Shown here one piece after another: positions 18,414-29,612 of a DNA stretch of 64,000 bases. A model generated the notes under the pieces. The model was not told where the DNA came from, made no database searches, and worked only from the letters and a program-made list of their open reading frames with translations. How positions within the stretch are numbered: position 1 is the stretch's first letter; each line of letters opens with the position of its first letter. Position numbers and translations under genes: made by a program. The stretch is taken from contig NZ_NESG01000004.1 in NCBI RefSeq assembly GCF_002778275.1, positions 248,001-312,000 on the forward strand, read 5' to 3'. The stretch is from Limnohabitans sp. G3-2. GTDB lineage: Bacteria > Pseudomonadota > Gammaproteobacteria > Burkholderiales > Burkholderiaceae_C.

Positions 18414-19858
18414 TGCGCTACCTGTCTACGCGTGGTCATGCTGACCGCAAACAATTTTGTGAAATCCTGCTTGAAGGCTTGGCCCCGGATGGTGGTTTGT
18501 ACCTGCCCGAGCGCTACCCGCAGATCGATGCGACAGCCCTGAGCCGTTTGCGCAGTGTCTGGCAAAACCAAGGTTATGCGGACTTGGCTTTCGAGGTCTT
18601 GTCGCTCTACATTGACGACATTCCACGCGATGACCTGCAGGTCTTGTGTCGCAAGACCTACACGCCTGAAGTGTTTGGCACCAAAGAAATTGTCCCACTC
18701 AAGCCTTTGCAGACTTCGGGCCAAGCCCAGCCCGATTTGTATTTGGAAGCCCTGTCCAACGGCCCCACCTTGGCTTTCAAAGACATGGCCATGCAGTTGC
18801 TGGGCCATTTGTTTGAGTACGAACTGGCACGCCGAGGCGAAGAGCTGAACATTTTTGGCGCGACTTCCGGCGATACAGGCAGTGCGGCCGAATATGCCAT
18901 GCGTGGCAAAAAGGGCGTGCGCGTCTTCATGACCAGCCCGAACGGCCGCATGAGTCCCTTCCAGCAGGCTCAGATGTTCAGTTTGCTCGACGACAACATC
19001 CACAACATCGCCATCGAAGGCGTGTTCGACGACTGCCAGGACATTGTCAAGGCGGTCTCCAACGATCTGGATTTCAAGCGCCAGTACAAAATTGGAACGG
19101 TGAACTCCATCAACTGGGCGCGTTTGTTGGCCCAGGTGGTGTACTACTTTGCGGGCTATTTCCAAGCCACCCAAAGCAATGACCAGAAGGTCAGCTTCAC
19201 CGTGCCCAGTGGCAACTTCGGCAACGTCTGCGCCGGACACGTGGCCCGCATGATGGGTTTGCCGATTGACCGCTTGGTGGTCGCGACCAACGAGAACGAT
19301 GTGCTCGACGAGTTCTTCCGCACGGGTATTTACCGCGTTCGCGGCACGGCCGACACGCACGAAACGTCAAGCCCCTCGATGGACATTTCCAAGGCTAGCA
19401 ATTTCGAGCGGTTTGTGTTTGACCTGCTCGAGCGCGATGCCGCCACAACCAAAGCCATCTTTGGCGAAGGTTTGAGCCGCCACGGCTTCTTCGACTTGTC
19501 GGGTGACGCGCGTTTTCAGCAAGCGGCCACGACTTATGGTTTTGACAGTGGCCGCAGCACCCATGCCGACCGTCTGAATACCATCCAACAGGTCTTTGCC
19601 CACTACGGCGTGATGATCGACACCCACACGGCGGATGGCGTGAAGGTGGCCAAAGAGCATCTGAACCCGGCCGTGCCCATGGTGGTGCTCGAAACCGCTT
19701 TGCCCATCAAGTTCGCAGCCACCATCGTCGAAGCGCTGGGCCGACAGCCCGAGCGCCCACCGCAGTTTGAAGGCATTGAGTCTTTGCCCAAACGGGTGCA
19801 GGTCATGAAGGCGGATGTGAATTTGATCAAGGCTTACATCTCCCAGCACTGCGACTGA
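18413..19858 (+). CDS. thrC: Threonine synthase
   Basis: PLP enzyme converting O-phosphohomoserine to threonine, 481 residues, the long gammaproteobacterial/fungal-type threonine synthase. The N-terminal MRYLSTRG and SNGPTLAFKDMAMQLLG with the PLP lysine Lys123 are diagnostic; GATSGDTGSAAEYAM is the phosphate-binding loop. Coupled to hom by a one-base overlap and only five bases from moeA, so threonine and molybdopterin genes share a transcript. thrB (homoserine kinase) is not present in the window. Confidence 0.96.
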   Translation: MRYLSTRGHADRKQFCEILLEGLAPDGGLYLPERYPQIDATALSRLRSVWQNQGYADLAFEVLSLYIDDIPRDDLQVLCRKTYTPEVFGTKEIVPLKPLQTSGQAQPDLYLEALSNGPTLAFKDMAMQLLGHLFEYELARRGEELNIFGATSGDTGSAAEYAMRGKKGVRVFMTSPNGRMSPFQQAQMFSLLDDNIHNIAIEGVFDDCQDIVKAVSNDLDFKRQYKIGTVNSINWARLLAQVVYYFAGYFQATQSNDQKVSFTVPSGNFGNVCAGHVARMMGLPIDRLVVATNENDVLDEFFRTGIYRVRGTADTHETSSPSMDISKASNFERFVFDLLERDAATTKAIFGEGLSRHGFFDLSGDARFQQAATTYGFDSGRSTHADRLNTIQQVFAHYGVMIDTHTADGVKVAKEHLNPAVPMVVLETALPIKFAATIVEALGRQPERPPQFEGIESLPKRVQVMKADVNLIKAYISQHCD

Positions 19859-19863
19859 ACAGC

Positions 19864-21123
19864 ATGAGCCATCCCTCCCGCGCGCCCTTGATGTCACTGG
19901 ACGATGCCTTGCAGGCCTTGTTGGCACATGTTCATCCTTTGACACGGTTTGACACCGTGGCCACTTTGGATGCCGATGGGCGCTTCTTGGCACAAGACGT
20001 GGTCTCCGCTTTGCAGGTGCCGGCTTTCGACAATTCCTCCATGGACGGTTACGCGGTGCGCAGCGCTGACATTGCGCAACCAGGAACCGAATTGACCGTG
20101 ACCCAACGCATTGCGGCAGGCCACTTTGGCGAGGACTTGCTCACCGGACAAACGGCACGCATTTTCACCGGAGCGCCGCTTCCCCCGGGTGCCGATGCCA
20201 TCGTGATGCAGGAGCAAACCGAGCCGGTCAGCGGGCAAGACGGCATGCGGGTACGGTTCTTGACCACCCCCAAGGTCGGTCAGTGGATTCGCCGCAGTGG
20301 CGAAGATGTCAGAGTCGGTGACACGGTGCTCCAGCGCGGCCAAAAACTCGGTCCAGCTCAATTGGGTTTGGCCGCGAGCTTGGGTCTGTCGCATGTGCAA
20401 GTCATGGCGCGCCCCAAAGTGGCCTTGTTTTCGACGGGTGACGAGTTGGTCATGCCTGGCGATGTGGCCCCAGGCGATATGCGACCCGGCGCCATTTACA
20501 ACTCCAACCGATTTTTCTTGCGGGCTTTGTTGCAGCGAATGGGCTGCGAGGTGAGTGATCTGGGCATCGTTCCTGATCGCCGGGACGCGACAGTGGCCGC
20601 ACTCCAATCGGCCGCTGAGCACCACGATTTGATCGTCACCAGCGGCGGTGTGTCGGTGGGTGAGGAAGACCATGTCAAACCCGCGGTGCAAACCTTGGGA
20701 GAATTGTCGCTGTGGCAGATTGCCATGAAACCCGGTAAACCCTTTGCCTATGGCCATGTGCGGCGTGAGTCCGTGGCGGGGGCAGCGCATTTTGTGGGCT
20801 TACCCGGTAACCCCGTCTCCAGCTTCATCACTTTCTTGCTTTTGGTCAAACCCTTGATCTTCGCGCTGCAAGGTGCCGTGGCTCAGCCTCCTGTGGCGTA
20901 TCGCTTGCCAGCGCACTTCGATCTGCCCAAGGCCGACAAACGGCGTGAATTCCTGCGCGTGCGGCGCAACGCCCAAGGTGGCTTGGATTTGTTCCCGAAC
21001 CAAAGCTCCGGTGTTCTAACCTCCGTGGTGTGGGGAGAGGGTGTGGTTGACAACCCGGCCGAGCAAACCATCACCCATGGCGATATGCTCAATTTTTGGT
21101 CCTTTTCGGATTGGCTGTCATGA
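19864..21123 (+). CDS. moeA: Molybdopterin molybdotransferase
   Basis: MoeA, 419 residues, inserts molybdate into adenylylated molybdopterin. N-terminal region with FDNSSMDGYAVRSAD (about 57-71), the MoCF-fold domain with FSTGDELV and IVTSGGVSVGEEDHV, and a C-terminal beta-barrel (domain IV). It starts five bases after thrC, and its stop overlaps the moaD start (ATGA), forming a moeA-moaD-moaE block. The grouping implies coordinated molybdopterin synthesis for molybdoenzymes encoded elsewhere. Confidence 0.95.
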   Translation: MSHPSRAPLMSLDDALQALLAHVHPLTRFDTVATLDADGRFLAQDVVSALQVPAFDNSSMDGYAVRSADIAQPGTELTVTQRIAAGHFGEDLLTGQTARIFTGAPLPPGADAIVMQEQTEPVSGQDGMRVRFLTTPKVGQWIRRSGEDVRVGDTVLQRGQKLGPAQLGLAASLGLSHVQVMARPKVALFSTGDELVMPGDVAPGDMRPGAIYNSNRFFLRALLQRMGCEVSDLGIVPDRRDATVAALQSAAEHHDLIVTSGGVSVGEEDHVKPAVQTLGELSLWQIAMKPGKPFAYGHVRRESVAGAAHFVGLPGNPVSSFITFLLLVKPLIFALQGAVAQPPVAYRLPAHFDLPKADKRREFLRVRRNAQGGLDLFPNQSSGVLTSVVWGEGVVDNPAEQTITHGDMLNFWSFSDWLS

Positions 21124-21371
21124 AAATTCAGCTGCGTTATTTCGCTTCCTTGCGCGAAACCATCGGTGTGGGCAGCGAAACCATCGACACTTCGGCGGCC
21201 GATGTGGCGGCCCTGCGCCAACTGCTGATCGCACGCGGTGGCGCACACGCACAATGCCTGGCCCCCGGTTTGCCTGTCCGTGTGGCCGTCAACCAGGTCA
21301 TGGCCAACGACAAGACGGCCTTGGTGGGTGACTGCGAAGTGGCGTTCTTCCCCCCTGTGACCGGAGGCTGA
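21120..21371 (+). CDS. moaD: Molybdopterin synthase small subunit
   Basis: MoaD, 83 residues, ubiquitin-like sulfur carrier. It ends in the required Gly-Gly (PVTGG), which is thiocarboxylated and donates sulfur to precursor Z inside the MoaD2-MoaE2 complex. IQLRYFASLRETIG at the start is typical. The ATG lies in the four-base overlap with moeA; moaE starts four bases after the stop. Confidence 0.95.
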   Translation: MKIQLRYFASLRETIGVGSETIDTSAADVAALRQLLIARGGAHAQCLAPGLPVRVAVNQVMANDKTALVGDCEVAFFPPVTGG

Positions 21372-21375
21372 ACAC

Positions 21376-21864
21376 ATGCGGCCGCCAGTGACGATTCAAA
21401 CCGAAGACTTCGATGTGTCGCAAGAGATCGAAGTTTTACGTGCCCAAGACATGCGCGTAGGGGCCGTGTGCAGTTTTGTGGGCACGGTTCGTGACACCCG
21501 CGCGCTCACGGGTCAAGCGCAGGATGAAGTTCAAGCGATGGAGTTGGAGCATTACCCCGGCATGACCGAAAAATCAATCGAAGCCATGATTGAGCAAGCA
21601 CACCAACGCTTTGACTTTTATGCGGCTCGGGTGGTGCACCGTGTCGGTCGTTTGTTGCCTGCGGATCAGATTGTGTTGGTGGCCGTGACTTCCGCACATC
21701 GGGGTGAAAGCTTCAAGGCTTGCGAATTTTTGATGGATTACCTCAAAACCCAAGCGCCGTTCTGGAAAAAAGAGCAAACCCCACAAGGTGCGCAGTGGGT
21801 GGATGCCCGAGTGTCGGACGATGCCGCATTGGCCCGGTGGGGCATTCAGAGCAACAACCGCTGA
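21376..21864 (+). CDS. moaE: Molybdopterin synthase catalytic subunit
   Basis: MoaE, 162 residues. Conserved motifs: GAVCSFVGTVRD near the start, MELEHYPGMTEK, HRVGRLLPADQIVLVAV, and the catalytic-region APFWKKEQTPQGAQWVDA near the C-terminus with the Lys pair that contacts the MoaD tail. Together with moaD it converts precursor Z to molybdopterin. It is the last gene of the alaA-hom-thrC-moeA-moaD-moaE run and converges with an uncharacterised gene 56 bases further on. Confidence 0.95.
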   Translation: MRPPVTIQTEDFDVSQEIEVLRAQDMRVGAVCSFVGTVRDTRALTGQAQDEVQAMELEHYPGMTEKSIEAMIEQAHQRFDFYAARVVHRVGRLLPADQIVLVAVTSAHRGESFKACEFLMDYLKTQAPFWKKEQTPQGAQWVDARVSDDAALARWGIQSNNR

Positions 21865-21920
21865 GGCGTTTTTTCCATCGGGGTGGGTGACTCGCCGGGT
21901 CATTCAGGCACGGTTGGCAC

Positions 21921-22472
21921 TCAGTGTTTGTAGGCCGCAGGGCCCATGGGCGATGTGACTGGATTTTCTTGGCTGGGCGGCTGAGTTGGCGTGGCCATCT
22001 CCCACTCGGCTTTGACCAGGGACTCTTTCAGCAAATGGATCAATCCATGCACCAATTGGGCTTGCAAGTTGAGGTGGCAAGACTGAACGTGGGTGCCGTT
22101 TTTTTGTTGAAAAACCACCTCCAAGTTGCCTTGGGCTTGCAGTGTCATGTGCACATCAGTGACCAGCAGGGGCTCAGGACCCAAAGGCAAGTGTTGTGCC
22201 GCAGCGGCATAGGGGGTGGCGAAATCGGCGCTTTGCAAAAAGGCATCACGCTGGATGTCCGTCAATATTTTTTGCGTAGTCAAGTCAGAGGCCGCAACAC
22301 CGGGCTGGGCCGCCTCTAAACGAATCAGGGATTGGTCCAAGGCCGGCACCAAGCGAAGCGCCAAGCGGCGGGTGAGCCAAAAACGGAATTCATGCGCCTC
22401 TTGTGTGTTCAGGCGCACCAACAAGCGGTCTTGGACTTCTTCATGGCTGACGGACAGTTGATGGATCTGCAT
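21921..22472 (-). CDS. Uncharacterised protein
   Basis: A 183-residue soluble protein that I do not recognise. It has no signal peptide or membrane helix. The N-terminal half is charged (EAHEFRFWLTRRLALRLVP), the middle is predicted alpha/beta (LVTDVHMTLQAQGNLEVVFQ), and the last 25 residues are Pro/Thr/Ser-rich and probably disordered. It is divergent from clpB with an 85-base gap holding the clpB heat-shock promoter. Length and codon use look like a real gene. Confidence 0.65.
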   Translation of the reverse strand: MQIHQLSVSHEEVQDRLLVRLNTQEAHEFRFWLTRRLALRLVPALDQSLIRLEAAQPGVAASDLTTQKILTDIQRDAFLQSADFATPYAAAAQHLPLGPEPLLVTDVHMTLQAQGNLEVVFQQKNGTHVQSCHLNLQAQLVHGLIHLLKESLVKAEWEMATPTQPPSQENPVTSPMGPAAYKH

Positions 22473-22508
22473 TTCTTGATTTTAGGCAACAAAGCCCAGC
22501 TTGAGCCG

Positions 22509-22535
22509 CTTGAAAATGGCCAATAACCCCCAAGC
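22509..22535 (+). promoter_or_regulatory. Sigma-32 (RpoH) heat-shock promoter of clpB
   Basis: CTTGAA at 22509-22514, a 13-base spacer, then CCCCAA at 22528-22533, close to the RpoH consensus CTTGAA-N13-17-CCCCAT. The clpB start is 23 bases after the -10 element, with GGAG at 22547-22550 as ribosome site. clpB is a classical RpoH target, which supports the call. Confidence 0.7.
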
Positions 22536-22557
22536 TAGGTCCCATTGGAGAACTTTC

Positions 22558-25164
<2,607 letters not shown>

Positions 25165-25242
25165 TGGGTATTTTTGGGGAGGATGACGCCCCCTGTGCAC
25201 GGCTGTGACAGTCGGGCAGGGTGGTCTTGGGCACAATGGGGC

Positions 25243-26946
25243 ATGACTTCAAAAATTGCCGGCCACCTGCTCGTTGAATGCCTTCTGGCCCAAGGCGTTA
25301 CCCATGCTTTTGGTGTGCCTGGGGAAAGTTATTTGGCGGTGCTCGATGGCTTTCACTTGCACCGCGACAGCATCCAGTTTGTCACTTGCCGTCAAGAAGG
25401 CGGTGCCGCCTTCATGGCCGAAGCGCAAGGCAAGCTCACCGGGCGTCCCGGCATTTGTTTTGTGACCCGCGGCCCGGGTGCCACCAATGCATCCATTGGC
25501 GTGCACACCGCGTTCCAAGACTCGACACCCATGGTCTTGTTTGTGGGCGACGTGGCGAGCGACACCCGCGACCGTGAAGCTTTCCAGGAAATGGACTACA
25601 CGCATTTTTTTGGACCTTCCACCAAAGGCATGGCCAAGCGGGTCGAGCGCGTGGACGATCCCGAGCGCCTGCCTGAGTATGTGGCCCGTGCTTTTGCCAC
25701 CGCCATGAACGGCCGGCCTGGCCCTGTGGTGTTGGTCTTGCCCGAGGACATGCTGACCCAGGCCGTCAAGGCCGAGGCATTGCCCCGTTTGGATCCCATA
25801 CAGGCTTGGAGCGACCCTGGCGCATTGCGCACCCTGCGTGACATGTTGTTGGCGGCACGCCAGCCCTTGGTGATCGCAGGGGGCGGCGGATGGACGACGC
25901 AGTCGGCCCAAGCACTTCAGCGGTTTGCTGAAAACTGGCAATTGCCGGTCACCAACGCTTTCCGCTACCAAGACACCTTTGACAACCACCACCCCTTGTA
26001 TGCGGGTGATGTGGGCATTGGCATTGGACCCGCTTTGGCTCAGCGCGTTCGTGATGCGGATTTGATCTTGGCCATTGGCCCGCGTTTGGGGGAAATGACC
26101 ACGGGGGGCTACACCTTGCTGCAAGCGCCTAAAACCCGTCAGAAACTGGTGCACATCCATTCGAGTGCGGAAGAACTCAACCGGGTGTACCAAGCGGATT
26201 TGGCCATCCACGCCACCATGAACGCCGCCGCTCGCAGCCTGGAGGTCTTGACGGCGCCCCCGGAGTTGCCTTGGTCTGGCTGGACGCAGGCCGCACATGC
26301 GGACTATCTGCTCAACTTGCAGCCACAAGCGCTGCCCGGACCAATTGACATGCCCGCCATCGTCGCGACGCTACAGAAGCATTTGCCAACCGATGCGGTG
26401 CTCACCAACGGCGCAGGAAACTTTGCCAGCTGGGTGCACCGGTTTTTCAAACACCATGGCTTGGTGAAAGGCCACAAAACCCAGTTGGCGCCCACCGTGG
26501 GTGCCATGGGTTACGGCGTGCCTGCTGGCATTGCGGCGAACTTATTGACGGGTCGTCTGGCATTCACCATCGCCGGTGACGGTGACTTTTTGATGAACGG
26601 TCAAGAGTTGGCCACGGCGGTCCAGCATGGCGGTAAAAGCATCATTGTTTTGCTCAACAATGGCATGTACGGCACCATCCGCATGCACCAAGAGCGCGAA
26701 TACCCCCAGCATGTGACCGGTTCAAGTCTTCAAAATCCTGATTTTGTGGCATTGGCCCAAGCCTATGGCTATGTGGGGGTCCGCCTTGACAAGACCGAAG
26801 ACTTTGAAGCCGCCTTGCTCGAGGCCCTCGCGCGTGCGAAAGGCACCTTGATCGAGGTGATGCTGGACCCCGAGGTGATCACCACGCGCGGAACCCTGAG
26901 CGCCATCACCCAAGCGGCCTTGGCCAAGCAAGCCCCTCAAAGCTGA
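25243..26946 (+). CDS. Thiamine-diphosphate-dependent enzyme, acetolactate synthase-like
   Basis: A 567-residue ThDP enzyme with the three domains of the acetolactate synthase/benzoylformate decarboxylase superfamily. The PYR domain begins with LLAQGVTHAFGVPGESYLAVLD and has the activating Glu in CRQEGGAAFMAEA; the PP domain has the ThDP-Mg motif GDGDFLMN...NNGMYGT. Catabolic and unassigned members of this group often carry the label acetolactate synthase. No small regulatory subunit or ilvC lies nearby, so it is unlikely to be the biosynthetic enzyme. ATG 25243 chosen for the conserved N-terminus. A bidirectional terminator follows. Confidence 0.85.
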   Translation: MTSKIAGHLLVECLLAQGVTHAFGVPGESYLAVLDGFHLHRDSIQFVTCRQEGGAAFMAEAQGKLTGRPGICFVTRGPGATNASIGVHTAFQDSTPMVLFVGDVASDTRDREAFQEMDYTHFFGPSTKGMAKRVERVDDPERLPEYVARAFATAMNGRPGPVVLVLPEDMLTQAVKAEALPRLDPIQAWSDPGALRTLRDMLLAARQPLVIAGGGGWTTQSAQALQRFAENWQLPVTNAFRYQDTFDNHHPLYAGDVGIGIGPALAQRVRDADLILAIGPRLGEMTTGGYTLLQAPKTRQKLVHIHSSAEELNRVYQADLAIHATMNAAARSLEVLTAPPELPWSGWTQAAHADYLLNLQPQALPGPIDMPAIVATLQKHLPTDAVLTNGAGNFASWVHRFFKHHGLVKGHKTQLAPTVGAMGYGVPAGIAANLLTGRLAFTIAGDGDFLMNGQELATAVQHGGKSIIVLLNNGMYGTIRMHQEREYPQHVTGSSLQNPDFVALAQAYGYVGVRLDKTEDFEAALLEALARAKGTLIEVMLDPEVITTRGTLSAITQAALAKQAPQS

Positions 26947-26984
26947 TCTTTTGTTCATTGGATTCTGGGCACTTCAGCCCAGAA

Positions 26985-27016
26985 ACAAAAAACCCGCCAA
27001 GGCGGGTTTTTTGTTG
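26985..27016. terminator. Bidirectional terminator between convergent genes
   Basis: Stem AAAAAACCCGCC/GGCGGGTTTTTT with a two-to-four-base loop, A run on one side and T run on the other, placed between the convergent ThDP-enzyme gene and the SWIB gene, so it can serve both. Confidence 0.9.
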
Positions 27017-27034
27017 CGCACAAGCGTTGCTGAA

Positions 27035-27436
27035 TTACTTCAGGTGCTTGCCGATCAAGCCAGCCATTTCAAACATGGTGACTTGGGCTTTGCCAAACAC
27101 AGCCTTGAGCTTGTCGTCGGCGTTGATGGCACGGCGGTTCACGCTGTCTTGCAAGTTGTGCTTTTTGATGTAAACCCACATTTTGCTGACCACTTCGGTG
27201 CGTGGCAGTGGTGTGGCGCCGACCACAGCAGCCAATGCAGCGCTGGGTGTCAAAGCCTTCATGAACGCAGGGTTAGGGGTGCGTTTGGCTGCAGGAGCCG
27301 CTTTTTTGGCGGGTGCTTTTGCAGCAGCTTTAGGCGCGCTTGCAGCCGCTTTTTTAGCAGGAGCAGCTTTTTTGGCTGGGGCTGCTTTGGTAGCGGGAGC
27401 AGCTTTTTTTGCCGGGGTTTTTTTCGCAGTTGCCAT
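27035..27436 (-). CDS. SWIB-domain protein with histone H1-like tail
   Basis: A 133-residue basic protein in two parts. Residues 1-55 are Lys/Ala/Pro-rich with repeated KKAAPA units, like the tails of eukaryotic H1 and bacterial H1-like proteins; residues 57-133 form a SWIB/MDM2-type domain (KALTPSAALAAVVG, VSKMWVYIKKHNLQD, FEMAGLIGKHL). SWIB domains are best known from eukaryotic chromatin remodelling and from chlamydiae; Burkholderiales carry small SWIB proteins with this tail. A nucleoid-associated, DNA-binding role is inferred from charge only. Confidence 0.9.
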   Translation of the reverse strand: MATAKKTPAKKAAPATKAAPAKKAAPAKKAAASAPKAAAKAPAKKAAPAAKRTPNPAFMKALTPSAALAAVVGATPLPRTEVVSKMWVYIKKHNLQDSVNRRAINADDKLKAVFGKAQVTMFEMAGLIGKHLK

Positions 27437-27974
27437 GATGATGTTCCTTTGATCGGAAAAGAGTTCGTCGCTGATTCACAGTTTGTTTTCAGCTGAGAGC
27501 ATGCTACTGGAGAAACGGCGCCTTTCCAACCCGAAATCTCATTTTTCTATAGGGGTTGATCCTGATTTTTTGACAGGTGCAGGGCAATTTGTTGGCGCTC
27601 AGTCATCTCATTCATGGCTGTTGACGATTGGAACGCCACCGTGACCTGTTTTTTCTAGCGCTGCTATCGGATTCGTCCGCTTGAGTTCTGGCGTCACTTT
27701 ATTGGAGACTCTTGTATTTCAGGATACATCTGCAAATTCCATAATGCAAAATTTAACGACTTCGATGATCTAAAATATTTCTCAATATGGAAAAATTAAA
27801 ATCATATTGTGAAATTTCAATCTCAAGCCATTGTTTTTAAACAATAAAAAATAAGTCTTGTATAAGACATAAGAATCGCAATAAGTCTTCTATAAGAGTT
27901 AAGATGGATCCACCGACAAAGCAGAATTCGCTGCCCAAATCGCCCGATTTCAACTTGACTTCAGGAGTCTTCTC
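27437..27974. other. Long AT-rich intergenic region, divergent SWIB/aceA
   Basis: 538 bases without a gene, much longer than other gaps here. From about 27700 to 27905 it becomes markedly AT-rich, unlike the surrounding coding DNA. It must hold the promoters of both the SWIB gene (minus) and aceA (plus). The only clear internal structure is the pair of operator-like repeats at 27851-27904. I see no coding frame with plausible codon use and no RNA gene I recognise. Confidence 0.7.
27851..27904 (+). promoter_or_regulatory. Two operator-like repeats upstream of aceA
   Basis: Two copies of ATAAGTCTT(G/C)TATAAGA..TAAGA begin at 27851 and 27881, spaced 30 bases apart (about three helical turns). 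The first contains the exact inverted repeat GTCTT-N4-AAGAC (27855-27868); the second is imperfect. TATAAG elements inside may also serve as -10 boxes. The array ends 70 bases before the aceA start. The shape suggests binding of a dimeric regulator controlling the glyoxylate shunt; I cannot name the regulator. Confidence 0.6.
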
Positions 27975-29306
27975 ATGCCCGCAAACCTCACCGAACAACT
28001 GAGCCGTGAACAACAAATCGCAGCCCTCGAAAAAGACTGGGCCACCAACCCACGCTGGAAAGGCGTGAAACGTGGTTACTCCGCTGCCGACGTCGTGCGT
28101 CTGCGCGGCAGCATGCCCATTGAGCACACACTGGCCAAGCGCGGTGCAGAAAAACTCTGGGAAAAAGTCAACGGCGGCGCCAAGAAAGGCTACGTCAACG
28201 CATTCGGCGCGATCTCTGCTGGCCAAGCCATGCAACAAGCCAAAGCTGGTTTGGAAGCGGTGTACTTGTCAGGCTGGCAAGTGGCTGCGGATGGCAACAC
28301 CTCTGAAACCATGTACCCAGACCAATCGCTCTACGCGTACGACTCGGTGCCCACCATGGTTCGCCGCATCAACAACACCTTCAAGCGTGCTGACGAAATC
28401 CAGTGGGGCCGTGGCATCAACCCCGGCGACAAAGAATTCATCGACTACTTTTTGCCCATCGTCGCCGACGCTGAAGCCGGTTTCGGTGGTGTGTTGAACG
28501 CTTTTGAATTGATGAAGAACATGATCGCTTCCGGCGCTGCGGGTGTTCACTTCGAAGACCAATTGGCGGCGGTGAAGAAATGTGGCCACATGGGCGGCAA
28601 AGTGTTGGTGCCCACACAAGAAGCCTGCGAAAAATTGATCTCTGCACGTTTCGCAGCCGACGTCATGGGGACATCCACCATCGTTTTGGCCCGTACCGAT
28701 GCGGAAGCTGCCAACCTGATCACTTCTGACCACGATGCCAACGACAAGCCATTCTTGACAGGCGAGCGCACACAAGAAGGCTTCTACCGTGTCAAAAACG
28801 GTTTGGAGCAAGCCATCAGCCGCGGCGTGGCCTACGCGCCTTATGCCGACTTGGTGTGGTGCGAAACAGGTGTGCCAGACATCGGCTTCGCACGCGAATT
28901 CGCTCAAGCTGTGCACGCCGCATGCCCAGGCAAGCTCTTGTCTTACAACTGCTCACCTTCTTTCAACTGGAAGAAAAACCTCAACGACAGCCAAATCGCT
29001 TCGTTCCAAGAAGACTTGTCTGCATTGGGTTACAAGTACCAGTTCATCACCTTGGCGGGCATCCACATCAACTGGTACAACACGTTCCAGTTCGCCAATG
29101 CCTACGCCAACGGCGAAGGCATGAAGCACTACGTCAACATGGTGCAAGAGCCTGAGTTCGCAGCACGCGACAAGGGCTACACCTTCGTGTCGCACCAGCA
29201 AGAAGTGGGCGCCGGTTACTTCGACGACGTGACCACCGTGATCCAAGGCGGCTCGTCATCTGTGAAAGCCCTCACAGGTTCTACTGAAGAAGAGCAGTTC
29301 CACTGA
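27975..29306 (+). CDS. aceA: Isocitrate lyase
   Basis: Cleaves isocitrate to glyoxylate and succinate, first step of the glyoxylate shunt for growth on acetate and fatty acids. 443 residues, typical of bacterial AceA. The signature KKCGHMGGK lies at 201-209 with catalytic Cys203; other conserved pieces are SGWQVAADGN (99-108), YNCSPSFNW near the C-terminal third and the conserved tail ending TGSTEEEQFH. GGAG at 27964-27967 is the ribosome site. Malate synthase is not adjacent. A good terminator follows. A degenerate copy of its last 40 codons lies 1.3 kb downstream. Confidence 0.97.
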   Translation: MPANLTEQLSREQQIAALEKDWATNPRWKGVKRGYSAADVVRLRGSMPIEHTLAKRGAEKLWEKVNGGAKKGYVNAFGAISAGQAMQQAKAGLEAVYLSGWQVAADGNTSETMYPDQSLYAYDSVPTMVRRINNTFKRADEIQWGRGINPGDKEFIDYFLPIVADAEAGFGGVLNAFELMKNMIASGAAGVHFEDQLAAVKKCGHMGGKVLVPTQEACEKLISARFAADVMGTSTIVLARTDAEAANLITSDHDANDKPFLTGERTQEGFYRVKNGLEQAISRGVAYAPYADLVWCETGVPDIGFAREFAQAVHAACPGKLLSYNCSPSFNWKKNLNDSQIASFQEDLSALGYKYQFITLAGIHINWYNTFQFANAYANGEGMKHYVNMVQEPEFAARDKGYTFVSHQQEVGAGYFDDVTTVIQGGSSSVKALTGSTEEEQFH

Positions 29307-29612
29307 TCTTGATTGGAGAGCGCCTGAAGAGGTGCTTTCAAGACCAGCCATCTGATGCTTCGGTGTCAGGTGGCTTTTTTGTCGGCGTTTGTCCAATAAG
29401 TGATGGGAAGACTGAGGCTGACGGTCATTCCACCCAATCAGGAGACTTTGTGGGATGCTGCAAAGACGGCTGCTCAAGCTCTGGCGGTCAAGTGGATTTC
29501 CCTTTTTGCCTTGGCGGCTGGGAGGGGCTCATTCACCTCTGTTGGTTTGTTCACGTGCTTCGTAGAATGCCATTGTTTTGGTTCTTTCATTTCAACCGAG
29601 GTCTCTTGTCGC
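29307..29612. other. Intergenic region aceA to hydrolase
   Basis: 306 bases. The first quarter holds the aceA terminator. The rest is open in one frame from 29400 but lacks a plausible start or protein signature before the signal peptide at 29613. I see no strong promoter hexamers or repeats in it. Confidence 0.5.
29347..29380 (+). terminator. Terminator after aceA
   Basis: Stem GCCATCTGA/TCAGGTGGC (one G-T wobble) with a ten-base loop and a six-T run, 40 bases after the aceA stop. Confidence 0.85.

Noticed and set aside
27270..27430. Tandem repeat of GCAGCTTTTTT-like units
   Set aside because: These are the coding repeats of the KKAAPA tail in the SWIB protein, not a mobile element or CRISPR.
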